DNA of 64,000 nucleotides, from positions 2,108,001-2,172,000 of the forward strand of contig NZ_CP084032.1 in NCBI RefSeq assembly GCF_020181655.1. The letters are read 5' to 3'. This stretch comes from Pectobacterium colocasium. GTDB lineage: Bacteria > Pseudomonadota > Gammaproteobacteria > Enterobacterales > Enterobacteriaceae. The position numbers were made by a program, and so were the translations under genes. Under the pieces are notes generated by a model, which was given only the letters and a program-made list of their open reading frames with translations, searched no databases and was not told the origin of the DNA. The first letter of the stretch is position 1, and each line of letters begins with the position of its first letter. Shown in pieces: positions 24,872 to 33,429 of this stretch.

Positions 24872-26823
24872 TTAAAACGAGGTCCAATCACTTTCTGACG
24901 AGGCGACTTTTTTGTCCGCCGTTGATATACGTTTTGGCAACGCATGCCGTGGCGTAGCGGATAGTGCACGTGACGCGGCATGGTTGTCCGATTGGGAAAC
25001 ACGGAAATGTTCGAGCAATTTCTCTAACAGCACCGCCTGTTCCTCCAGCGAATTGGCAGAAGTGGAAGACTCCATCACCAGCGAGGCATTCTGTTGTGTC
25101 GTGGTGTCCAGCTCGCTGATGGCCTGTGCGATTTGCCCAATTTCCCGGCTCTGTTCTTCGGAGGCGGATGAGATTTCCCCCATGATGTCGTTCACGCGCG
25201 ATACGGAAGCAACGATTTGCTCCATGGTTTCTCCGGCAACGGCAACCAGATGGCTACCTGCATTGGTACGTTCGACCGACTCTGCGATCAGTGCCTCAAT
25301 GTCTTTGGCTGCCTGAGAGCTGCGCTGCGACAAACTGCGGACTTCACCAGCCACAACGGCAAAATCACGCCCTTGTTCACCGGCGCGTGCGGCTTCTACC
25401 GCCGCGTTCAGCGCCAGGATATTGGTTTGAAAGGTGATGCTGTTGATGACGGTGGTGATATCGGCGATTTTTTTGGAGCTGGCCGCGATATTGTCCATGG
25501 TCGTCACAACCTGTTTCACAACCTCGCCGCCTTTAAGGGCATTTTTGGAAGCATCGGCAGCGATTTGGCTGGCATGCTTGGCGTTATCGGCGTTGTTTTT
25601 CACCGTAGACGTCAGTTCCGCCATGCTGGCTGCGGTTTCCACGACGGCGGCTGACTGTTGCTCGGTGCGTGATGAAAGATCGCTATTGCCTGTGGCGATT
25701 TTGCTTGCCGATTGGCTGACGCTACCGACTCTGTCCCGCACTTCGGAGATAACGTGACGCAGTTGCTCATTCATCGTGCCCATCGCGAGGGTAAGCCGAC
25801 CGAGTTCATCGTGGCGATTAGTATTAATCGAGGTGGTCAGATCGCCACTGGCAATACGTTCCGCCAGCGACAGGTTATGAATGATCGGTCTGGTGATAAT
25901 TCGGGTGATGTAGATTGAAATCATGATACCGATGATGACGGCGATAAGGCCGATAATCATCGTAACGGTGGCAGAATGATAGGCCAGTTCATCGTTTTTC
26001 GCTTTGATAATAGCCGTCAGCGCGTTGATATCTGCGCTGCTTTTCGTGCCAGCTCTCATGACCAGATATTCTGCTTTTTTCACGTCATCGAACGCGTTGT
26101 AATAGTCTGCATTAAGCTGTTGGTACTGCTTAATGTTATTTCGTAATGCATCAGCCTGGCTTTTCAGGTCGGCAGGTAAAATCGGCAATGCCTGATAGGC
26201 TGATTCTGTTTCTGCATAACGGTTATTCAGTGCCGTTAATGTCTTCTCATCTTTGGTTATTTGCAGTTCATAACTCAGCTTTTGTACTTCACTTAACAGG
26301 AAAGCCAACTTGCTAATAGCGTAATAGGCATCGTTATCGGGGAATGAACTGGTGCTATGAATGGCCTGTGCAAAAGGCTCCAGCGTGGCTTGTGTATGCA
26401 GTTGGGTAACTTTTTCTGAATCCCAACGGCCTTTTGTGTCGCAACGGACATGGCGGATACTGAGGTTTGAAAACCCTCTAAATTTTCTTTTAAGCTATTG
26501 ATATGGCATAATTCGTCGGCGCTCCAGGCCAGCGTTTTTGCACTGTCTGTTAAATCGGTCGCGCTTTTAACAAATTTTGCCAGAATATCTTTTGTTTTTT
26601 CATCGGGTACGTAGAAATATTTAACACGATTTATTTTTGCCTGAAATACCTCAATGTTTACGCTGTAAATAAGATTGGTTTTTTCATAGATATCTTTAAT
26701 GTCTTTGAATCTTTTTGTACTAAGTGATGAGGCAATAATCACGAGTAATAAAATAATGCCAAATCCCGCATACAGCTTATGAGCAATTTTTGTGTTACGA
26801 ATTCGACTGGCAAGGTGCTGCAT
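24872..26823 (-). pseudogene. Methyl-accepting chemotaxis protein, interrupted by a frameshift
   Basis: Two overlapping frames make one receptor. The first (26823 to about 26425) has TM1 (YAGFGIILLLVIIASSL) and part of the periplasmic helical domain. The second (about 26425 to 24872) has the rest of that domain, TM2 (VTMIIGLIAVIIGIMISIYI), HAMP and the signalling hairpin with its [22 protein letters not shown] tip. It also keeps the C-terminal DWTSF pentapeptide expected to tether CheR/CheB. Around 26411-26428 the frame changes. Reading continues correctly (DSEKVTQLHTQATLEPF...) if one base is added near GTTGGGATTC. With the frame restored the product would be about 650 residues. Either the receptor is inactive in this strain or the base is a sequencing error. 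Confidence 0.85.
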
Positions 26824-27088
26824 TATAACTCTCCATGTATGACGCTTTTTAGTAAAAACAATAACTATGTTTTATTGCTAACCACGCTTTCACTGCTGAC
26901 TGCTATTTCGCTGTTGATTGCTATTTAACTGTGAACGACAATTTCATGTCTCACTACCCAATTTCATTTCTCACTACATGAGTTATCGGGCTGTGTTATC
27001 GCGATGTTAGTGTCAACGTAGGGGATAATAACATTCTGTGATGGGTATCAAGGCGGGCTGTGCAAATGCATAGTGTTTTATGGTAATT

Positions 27089-27454
27089 TGCGGCTTCTAC
27101 GGCGGCGTTAAGTGCCAGAATATTGGTCTGGAAAGCAATGCTGTTGATAACGGCGGTAATATCGGCAATCTTGCGTGAACTGTCTGAAATGCCTGACATG
27201 GTATCCACCACATCTCGTACCACTTCGCCGCCTTTGTGCGTATTTTGTGAGGCTTCCGTGCTAATTTGACTCGCCTGTTTGGCGTTCTCGGCATTGTTTT
27301 TTACGGTCGATGTCAGTTCTTCCATGCTGGCGGCGGTTTCCACGACGGCGGTAGACTGCTGCTCGGTACGCGAAGAAAGGTCGCTATTACCGGCGGCAAT
27401 CTTGGCCGCAGAGGCGGACACGCTGTCCACGCTGTCACGCACATCGCTGATCAT
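27089..27454 (-). pseudogene. Chemotaxis receptor fragment (signalling domain remnant)
   Basis: About 122 residues, from [22 protein letters not shown] to [12 protein letters not shown], are close to the signalling domain of the neighbouring receptor. There is no transmembrane or HAMP part before it. The match stops exactly at the hairpin tip (VEAA, then unrelated NYHKT). The surrounding frame runs 26996-27544. Both ends are broken, so this is a decayed second receptor gene, probably left by deletion between tandem paralogues. Confidence 0.85.
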
Positions 27455-27703
27455 AGCGTAACGGTACTCATACATCAGAGCAGAAGAAAAGTTTACTGGC
27501 AGTGTGGTATAGAAAAACGCCATTATCTGGTCGCTTCTGCTCACTTTTTTTCTATTAATCCGCTAAAGTAGTTTGGCAAACTGCCGATACCGTTTGCACA
27601 AATCTATATCGTATGATTTCAGGCACTCCGAACGTTTTCAATATGCAGCCAGTACGGTGGCATCGTGGTGGCACACATGTGACTTGAAAGGTAACGGAGA
27701 GGC

Positions 27704-28507
27704 GTGCATCAATATAAGCCATTGGCACATAGTCATGTAAAAATGGTGGGGATGAAAGCGGTGAATGAAAATTTGAAAGAGCAGTTTGTTAAGCGCAACA
27801 AACTGGCTATCTGTGCAACGCTACGCGAATTAAAGAATAATGACACATCTCTGATGGTTCATCATTCTCACGGTCAGTTCATCAGTAAAATTCTTGACGT
27901 TGTCCCTGACAACAACCTGTTTGTCTTCGATTTAGGCGGTATTGAGCGTGAAAACAACCTCGCACTGTGTGCAGGTTCGCTGTCTTTCGTCGCAGAGCCT
28001 GCTGGTGCAAAAGTCGAATTTAATGCCGAAATCGCGAAAACGGTGACGTATGACGGTCTGCCTGCCTTCAGCGCGCAAATTCCTGAGCTGCTTTATCTTA
28101 TCCAACGCAGAACCTATTTCCGCATCAACACACCGCTGTGGCCGCCGTTGACATGCCGTGGCGAGCTGCCGGATGAGAGTGTTTTCCTGTTTACGATTAA
28201 AGACCTCTCTCTGGGTGGGTTGAGTCTGTATACCGACCGTGATACGACAGGGTTGTTGACCGAAGGCGACATTATCAAGAGCGTGGAGATGGATCTTGCT
28301 GACCACGGTTTCTTCTGCGTCGATTTGCAGTTCGTCGGTCAGGCAATGGTGAAAGTTGTCGATAATAAAGGCGAAGTGAAACTCACACAGCGTCTGAGCT
28401 TCAAGTTCCCGTCACTGAATGCGGCACAAGAGCGGGATCTTCAGCAGGTGATTTTTGAGCTGGAAAGATTACAAAACGAAAAGAAAAAGCGGTTCCAGGA
28501 GTTGTAA
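27704..28507 (+). CDS. ycgR: YcgR-like flagellar brake protein with PilZ domain
   Basis: The 267-residue protein has an N-terminal YcgR domain (about residues 20-125) and a C-terminal PilZ domain. The c-di-GMP motif RRTYFR lies near residue 135 and DLSLGG near 168. In enterobacteria YcgR binds c-di-GMP and then slows or biases the flagellar motor. The frame starts with GTG 27704 after CGGAGAGGC; in-frame ATGs at 27743 and 27752 are alternatives, and the family usually starts nearer to these. It is divergent from the chemotaxis receptor remnants, fitting a motility neighbourhood. E. coli ycgR lies elsewhere. Confidence 0.85.
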   Translation: MHQYKPLAHSHVKMVGMKAVNENLKEQFVKRNKLAICATLRELKNNDTSLMVHHSHGQFISKILDVVPDNNLFVFDLGGIERENNLALCAGSLSFVAEPAGAKVEFNAEIAKTVTYDGLPAFSAQIPELLYLIQRRTYFRINTPLWPPLTCRGELPDESVFLFTIKDLSLGGLSLYTDRDTTGLLTEGDIIKSVEMDLADHGFFCVDLQFVGQAMVKVVDNKGEVKLTQRLSFKFPSLNAAQERDLQQVIFELERLQNEKKKRFQEL

Positions 28508-28577
28508 TTTTTAAGCACAACGTTTTGTGTAGGCTTCACACAGAGCAGCAACGTTTCTCATAATAAGTATTAACGTA

Positions 28578-28669
28578 TTTACCCTAAATATTTCAAGCTG
28601 TAGAACAAAACATGACTGTTTTACATGTACAAAAACCATGTGTCGGTTGCTTGATGTATAACGGCGATA
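28578..28669. repeat. Degenerate ERIC-like element
   Basis: The left end TACCCTAAATATTTCAAGCTG resembles the ERIC terminus TACCCTAAATAATTCGAGTTG. The right end GCTTGATGTATAACGGCGATA resembles the opposite ERIC terminus ACTTGAAGTATGACGGGTATA. The 92-bp length and the unrelated centre suggest an internally deleted or strongly diverged copy. Confidence 0.55.
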
Positions 28670-28739
28670 AATAAATTGTTTCCAACGTTCTCAGAGCCTT
28701 GTCAGAAGAGATCGTCTGGTGCAGAATACGCGCCTTGCA

Positions 28740-28773
28740 AATAACCGACGTCTAATAGCGTCGGTTATTTTTT
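28740..28773 (+). terminator. Strong intrinsic terminator in the ycgR-plaP gap
   Basis: An 11-bp stem AATAACCGACG / CGTCGGTTATT is followed by a T run. It lies about 230 bp after ycgR, so it ends either a long ycgR 3' region or a separate short transcript. Confidence 0.85.
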
Positions 28774-28938
28774 TACATTTATGCTCGTCAACCTTCAGGT
28801 TACAGGGGTATTGGTGTGGTTTATTGCCTTCTCTGTCGCCCAGGTTTGCTGGGTATAGGGTCTTCAACCAAAGAGGCCGGACAACGATCCGGATAGATAA
28901 TTTTGTGTGTGCCTGTGAGCACTGTGAGGAAAGGAAAG

Positions 28939-29145
28939 ATGGGGCAATCAGTAAGTTTCGCACCGGTGCCCGCCGGTTTGGGCTGCAAAGGTATTGGTTA
29001 TGGCGCGACGCCGTCGCAAGTTATTTCTGGTGCTGTTACAGCTACCTCTTCTCATCGTGATTCAGGCGAGCCCTGTATCCATTCATTTGTTTCCGGTGCG
29101 TATGCGCTTGCCGTGATGAACGGAGGTGCGCGTCATGTCGCTTGA
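28939..29145 (+). CDS. YoeI-like small ORF overlapping the plaP start
   Basis: A 68-codon frame begins [15 protein letters not shown] and ends [16 protein letters not shown]. Its stop lies inside the plaP start region (11-bp overlap). AGGA at 28927-28930 lies 8 bases before the ATG. From memory, E. coli yoeI encodes a 20-residue peptide upstream of plaP that also starts MGQ and ends HVA, with the same overlap of the plaP ATG. The homologous position and the two ends suggest this is an elongated relative. No clear transmembrane helix is seen. Expression is not shown by the sequence alone. Confidence 0.5.
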   Translation: MGQSVSFAPVPAGLGCKGIGYGATPSQVISGAVTATSSHRDSGEPCIHSFVSGAYALAVMNGGARHVA

Positions 29146-30505
29146 TTCTCAACTGCCTAATGCTGGCGCCAAACGTGCTCAACTAAAAAGAACGCTCACG
29201 CTGTGGCCTGTCGTAATGATGGGGCTGGCGTACATGCAGCCGATGACCATTTTTGATACCTTCGGTATCGTGTCTGGCCTGACCGATGGCCATGTGGCGA
29301 CTGCTTATGCGTTTGCGCTGGTTGCTATTCTGTTCACGGCGCTGAGTTATGGTAAATTGGTAAAACGTTTCCCGTCTGCGGGATCGGCTTATACCTATGC
29401 GCAGAAAGCGATCAGCCCGCACGTTGGGTTTATGGTCGGCTGGTCATCACTGCTGGACTATCTGTTCATGCCGATGATCAACATTCTGTTGGCGAAAATC
29501 TATCTGGAAGCCATCTTCCCCGGCGTGCCGTCATGGATTTTTGTCGCGGCGCTGGTTGGGCTGATGACGTTGTTTAACCTGCGTGGCATTAATCTGGTTG
29601 CTAACCTGAACTCCATTATCGTGGTAGTACAGGTCGCTATCATGGCGGTGTTCCTGGGTCTGGTGATCCACGGTGTTTATCTGGGTGAAGGTGCGGGTAC
29701 GCTGACCAGCACACGTCCATTCTGGTCTGAGAACGCGCATGTGGTGCCGATGATTACCGGAGCCACTATTCTCTGTTTCTCGTTCCTGGGTTTTGACGGC
29801 ATTAGTTCTCTGTCGGAAGAAACACAGGATGCCGGTCGGGTGATTCCAAAAGCCATCTTCCTGACGGCGCTGATCGGCGGCGTGATTTTTGTTGCCGTGG
29901 CGTACTTCCTGCAACTGTACTTCCCGGATATTTCCCGCTTTAAAGAGCCGGATGCCTCTCAGCCAGAAATCATGCTGTATGTTGCGGGTAAATTCTTCCA
30001 GTCCGTTATTCTGGTGTTCTCCTGCGTTACCGTGCTGGCATCGGGTATGGCCGCTCACGCGGGTGTTTCTCGTCTGATGTATGTGATGGGGCGCGATGGC
30101 GTATTCCCTGAGCGCTTCTTCGGTTATATCCATCCGAAATGGCGCACGCCAGCGCTGAACGTCCTGCTGGTTGGTGTGATTGCACTGTCTGCGGTGTCGT
30201 TCGATCTGGTGACGGCAACGGCGCTGATTAACTTCGGTGCACTGGTGGCGTTTACGTTTGTGAACCTATCGGTTATTTCACAGTTCTATATTCGTGAACG
30301 TCGTAACCGTACCGTGAAAGACACCATTAACTTCCTCGTGCTGCCCGTACTGGGCGCATTGACTGTCGGGGCGCTGTGGGTGAATCTGGAAGCCAGCTCA
30401 ATGGCGCTGGGTCTGGTATGGGCGACGATCGGGCTGCTCTATCTGGCGTTTGTGACGCGCAGTTTCCGCCAGCCAGTACCGCAATGCAGTGAAGAACCGG
30501 TGTAA
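29135..30505 (+). CDS. plaP: Putrescine importer PlaP (APC family)
   Basis: This is a 456-residue APC-superfamily permease with about 12 hydrophobic segments, closely following E. coli PlaP (YeeF), the low-affinity putrescine importer tied to surface motility. Recognisable parts are [24 protein letters not shown], the TM6 region [22 protein letters not shown] and [24 protein letters not shown] 29135 is chosen because GGAGG (29122-29126) is 8 bases upstream. The GTG at 29126 lies in that site. Its start overlaps the yoeI-like ORF. Confidence 0.92.
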   Translation: MSLDSQLPNAGAKRAQLKRTLTLWPVVMMGLAYMQPMTIFDTFGIVSGLTDGHVATAYAFALVAILFTALSYGKLVKRFPSAGSAYTYAQKAISPHVGFMVGWSSLLDYLFMPMINILLAKIYLEAIFPGVPSWIFVAALVGLMTLFNLRGINLVANLNSIIVVVQVAIMAVFLGLVIHGVYLGEGAGTLTSTRPFWSENAHVVPMITGATILCFSFLGFDGISSLSEETQDAGRVIPKAIFLTALIGGVIFVAVAYFLQLYFPDISRFKEPDASQPEIMLYVAGKFFQSVILVFSCVTVLASGMAAHAGVSRLMYVMGRDGVFPERFFGYIHPKWRTPALNVLLVGVIALSAVSFDLVTATALINFGALVAFTFVNLSVISQFYIRERRNRTVKDTINFLVLPVLGALTVGALWVNLEASSMALGLVWATIGLLYLAFVTRSFRQPVPQCSEEPV

Positions 30506-30535
30506 GCCACCGACAACTTGCATGAAAGAAAAAGC

Positions 30536-30747
30536 GGAGCCGATGTGCTCCGTTTCAGGCTGTTGAGAAGCCTATTTTCTGAACGAGAACGGGAGTAACG
30601 GAATAGAATAGTAAAGCGTTTGCGCTAGGGATGGCGCAATCCGAGCGTACAAGGATGTATTTACAGCGTCTTTACGATCTATCCGTTACTCACGCTCAAC
30701 AGACTTTGTCAGTAATCTCCAGTGGAGCCAATGTGCTCCACTTTTTT
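30536..30747 (+). other. Nested inverted-repeat element between plaP and sbcB (possible structured RNA)
   Basis: Two nearly identical hairpins, GGAGCCGATGTGCTCC (30536-30551) and GGAGCCAATGTGCTCC (30724-30739), bound a segment with nested long-range complementarity. CTGTTGAG (30560-30567) pairs with CTCAACAG (30695-30702). GAGTAACGGA (30593-30602) pairs with TCCGTTACTC (30682-30691), and GTAAAG (30611-30616) with CTTTAC (30670-30675). A small hairpin TTGCGC / GCGCAA lies inside. The right hairpin is extended to AGTGGAGC / GCTCCACT and followed by TTTTTT, so on the plus strand it is a good terminator. The element could be the plaP 3' region, a small RNA or a mobile repeat. Confidence 0.6.
30721..30747 (+). 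terminator. Intrinsic terminator upstream of the sbcB stop
   Basis: An 8-bp stem AGTGGAGC / GCTCCACT with a 6-base loop is followed by six T. It would end plus-strand transcripts from plaP before they run antisense into sbcB. Confidence 0.85.
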
Positions 30748-30752
30748 ATGAC

Positions 30753-32180
30753 TTATCCCACCAGTTCCTGCGCATAGGCGTACAGCGCTTTTAGCTGTGC
30801 CATCTTCTCTTTATCGTCTTCATGCAACTGATACAAATTGCTGAGTTCTGACAGATAATCCTGCAAGCGTTCTGGCGTAAATACCATACGCCGATGTTGC
30901 AACCACCGTTGCTGTTCGCGGTCGTCCAGCGTGCCGGGAAAATTGCGAGCGCGATAGCGGAAAAATAGCGGTTCCAGGCGATTATCGGCAAACGTGAGAT
31001 CCAACGCGGGAAGATTCTGCGGGGCGGTCTCCTGAATAATCTTCATCGCCATGCGATCGGCATCGCCAAAGAAGCCATCATAAAGGCGTAAATCGACATC
31101 ATCAGACGCGACAAAAGCAGGCTCGTCCGCAAACAGTTCCACCACTTTTTCCCTGACGCTCGCGTTGTTGCGCAGCAGCGCCAGATTGTCCAGACAGCGT
31201 TGACGATCGATGCCTAATCTTTCCGCATCTTCTGGTCGTAAGGTATTGGCAGGCGCTAAGACCGGACACTTATTGATGTGCACCAGCTTGAGTGGAACCG
31301 CACTTTGACCGGCCTCCAGCGCATCCCGACGGGTGTATAACCGTTCACGCAATGTCTCGCTGTCCAGCTCTAGCAGCGGTGTCATATCGCCAGCCAAATC
31401 GCACATGATGACCGCGTTACGGTTGTCCGGGTGCCAGGCGAGCGGCACCACCCAACTGGTGTTGCTCCTTGCTGCGCCAAACATGCCAGACACGTGTACG
31501 AGCGGCTTCATCTGGGGGATATCGATCAGTGCAGAAATTTTATTTTTGTTGCGCAACGTGAACAAATACTCAAACAGCTTGGGCTGCGCCTGCTTAAACA
31601 GTTTTGCCATCGCAATGGTGGCATAAACGTCGGACATCGCATCATGCGCCTGTTCATGCGAGATGCCGTTGGCTTTCGTCAGGTGCTCAAGGCGGAAGCT
31701 GGGGAGGCCGTCATCATTTTCGGGCCAGACGATGCCTTCCGGGCGCAGGGCATAGCAAGCACGTAACGCATCCAGCAGATCCCAGCGAGAGTTGCCGTTT
31801 TGCCAGCTGTAAGCGTAAGGATCGTAGAAGTTACGGTAGAAAATGTTCCGACTGACTTCATCATCAAAACGTATGTTGTTGTAGCCCATAATACAGGTGC
31901 CGGGCACGCTGAATGCGTCGTGGATCTGACGAGCGAATTCTGCCTCATTGACGCCTTTTGTCAGCGCGACCTGTGGCGTGATTCCGGTGATCATCACCGC
32001 TTCCGGCTCCGGCAGGTAATCATCGGCCGGACGACAATAAATGACCAGCGGCTCACCGATAATATTGAAATCCATATCGGTACGGACACCCGCAAACTGC
32101 GCGGGGCGATCGCGCGCCGGATGTTTACCGAATGTCTCGTAGTCGTGAATGAAAAAAGTGGGTTGTGTTTTCTCGGCCAT
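30753..32180 (-). CDS. sbcB: Exodeoxyribonuclease I
   Basis: Exonuclease I is a 3'-5' single-strand-specific DNase used in mismatch repair and recombination. The 475 residues start with the DEDDh exonuclease domain. FFIHDYETFGKHPARD gives Asp13 and Glu15, NNIRFDDE the third acidic residue, and the HDAMSDVYATIAMA segment the catalytic His-Asp pair. The SH3-like and C-terminal helical domains (FRYRARNFPGTLDDREQQRWLQHRR) follow. It is convergent with plaP and divergent from the siderophore transport genes. Confidence 0.96.
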   Translation of the reverse strand: MAEKTQPTFFIHDYETFGKHPARDRPAQFAGVRTDMDFNIIGEPLVIYCRPADDYLPEPEAVMITGITPQVALTKGVNEAEFARQIHDAFSVPGTCIMGYNNIRFDDEVSRNIFYRNFYDPYAYSWQNGNSRWDLLDALRACYALRPEGIVWPENDDGLPSFRLEHLTKANGISHEQAHDAMSDVYATIAMAKLFKQAQPKLFEYLFTLRNKNKISALIDIPQMKPLVHVSGMFGAARSNTSWVVPLAWHPDNRNAVIMCDLAGDMTPLLELDSETLRERLYTRRDALEAGQSAVPLKLVHINKCPVLAPANTLRPEDAERLGIDRQRCLDNLALLRNNASVREKVVELFADEPAFVASDDVDLRLYDGFFGDADRMAMKIIQETAPQNLPALDLTFADNRLEPLFFRYRARNFPGTLDDREQQRWLQHRRMVFTPERLQDYLSELSNLYQLHEDDKEKMAQLKALYAYAQELVG

Positions 32181-32299
32181 ATATGCAGTTAGCTTTAGCT
32201 ACGTGTATGCGCTGAGCCTGACGTCAGGCAAACAGACTGGAAAGTGGCAAGGATACCATTGAATCGGCTTTTCTGTGGTGCTTTCCTGATGTGCATCAT

Positions 32300-32334
32300 T
32301 TCTCTGACTTACATCACTTCTCTGACTTACATCA
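32300..32334. repeat. Tandem duplication, 17-bp unit at 18-bp spacing
   Basis: TTCTCTGACTTACATCA occurs at 32300-32316 and again at 32318-32334. It lies in the sbcB-siderophore gene gap, 65 bp upstream of the Fur-like site. Function is unknown. Confidence 0.85.
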
Positions 32335-32398
32335 AAAGAAGGGTAGACATAATCGCTAGGCATGAGTGTGTCCATTCGGTTACAATTTTCGTTTTAAT

Positions 32399-32417
32399 GC
32401 GAATGATAATTAAATTC
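32399..32417 (+). promoter_or_regulatory. Putative Fur box upstream of the siderophore transport operon
   Basis: GCGAATGATAATTAAATTC keeps the AATGATAAT core of the 19-bp Fur consensus. It lies 53 bp before the first gene of an iron-type ABC importer, which supports iron-repressed expression. Confidence 0.65.
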
Positions 32418-32469
32418 GATACTTTGCGATGTAATTCGCACTGCTTAATGCCGAAATAAGGAGAAAGGA

Positions 32470-33420
32470 ATGCGGTTTCCCTCAATGATTAAAATGACGC
32501 TGCTGGCTTCCGCGTTAGTGGTGGCTGGCTGCGATCAGGCTGATTCACCATCTGCGGCAAGCCAAACTGTGGCGATTGAACATACAAAAGGTGTCACGCA
32601 GGTTCCCGTGAATCCGAAAAAAGTCATTGTGTTTGATACCGCCATTCTGGATACGATGACCGCGCTGAACATCGATGTCGCTGGCGTGCCACAAGGCGAC
32701 GCAAAAATATTTCCAGATGTTCTCGCGCAATACCGGGACAGTAAGTACCTGAATGCTGGCACGTTGTTTGAACCTAATTATGAAGCTATCAGCAGTGCTG
32801 CGCCGGATTTGATTATTGGTGGCGGTCGCGCTCGTGATGCTTATGACAAATTAAATGCTATCGCACCAACGATTGCGCTAGATATCGATGATCGTCAATT
32901 TATGACCAGTTTTACACAGCGAGTGGAACAACTGGGTGAGATTTTTAGCAAGCAGGATGAAGCTAAAGCCAAACTGGATGATTTTAAAAATCGTATCGCT
33001 CAAACGCGTGAAAAAGCCGATAAAGCTGGGTCGGCGTTATTGGTGATGGTGACGGGGGGGAAAATGTCGGCATATGGCCCGAAATCCCGTTTCGGCTTCG
33101 TTTTCGATGAGTTGGGATTTAAACCCGCGACAGAATTTCCAGAGTCCGGTCGCCACGGGAATGTGGTGACATCTGAACTGTTGTTGAGTGTCAATCCGGA
33201 CTGGTTATTCGTCTTCGATCGTGACAGCGCGATTGGCAATCAGAAGGAAGGGCAATCAGCGAAGCAGGTTTTGGATAACCCATTAGTGAATAAAACCAAT
33301 GCCTGGCAGAATAATCGCGTGATTTACCTGGACTCTTCTTCGATTTATATCGCGGGTGGGCTGCAAAGTTATCTGCGCCTGATCGACGATGTCAATAAAG
33401 CACTTGATGCGAAACCTTAA
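32470..33420 (+). CDS. Siderophore-binding lipoprotein of an ABC importer (CeuE/FatB type)
   Basis: This is a 316-residue periplasmic binding protein of the helical-backbone class III fold. The lipobox LVVAGC places the lipidated cysteine at residue 21. The next residue is aspartate, which in E. coli keeps lipoproteins in the inner membrane, as expected for an importer component. VIVFDTAILDTMTALNI and GQSAKQVLDNPLVNKTNAWQNNRV are typical of the CeuE/FatB/YclQ group, which binds catecholate-type siderophores or their breakdown products. The exact ligand cannot be told. It is the first of four overlapping or closely spaced genes. Confidence 0.88.
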   Translation: MRFPSMIKMTLLASALVVAGCDQADSPSAASQTVAIEHTKGVTQVPVNPKKVIVFDTAILDTMTALNIDVAGVPQGDAKIFPDVLAQYRDSKYLNAGTLFEPNYEAISSAAPDLIIGGGRARDAYDKLNAIAPTIALDIDDRQFMTSFTQRVEQLGEIFSKQDEAKAKLDDFKNRIAQTREKADKAGSALLVMVTGGKMSAYGPKSRFGFVFDELGFKPATEFPESGRHGNVVTSELLLSVNPDWLFVFDRDSAIGNQKEGQSAKQVLDNPLVNKTNAWQNNRVIYLDSSSIYIAGGLQSYLRLIDDVNKALDAKP

Positions 33421-33429
33421 GACTGCATC

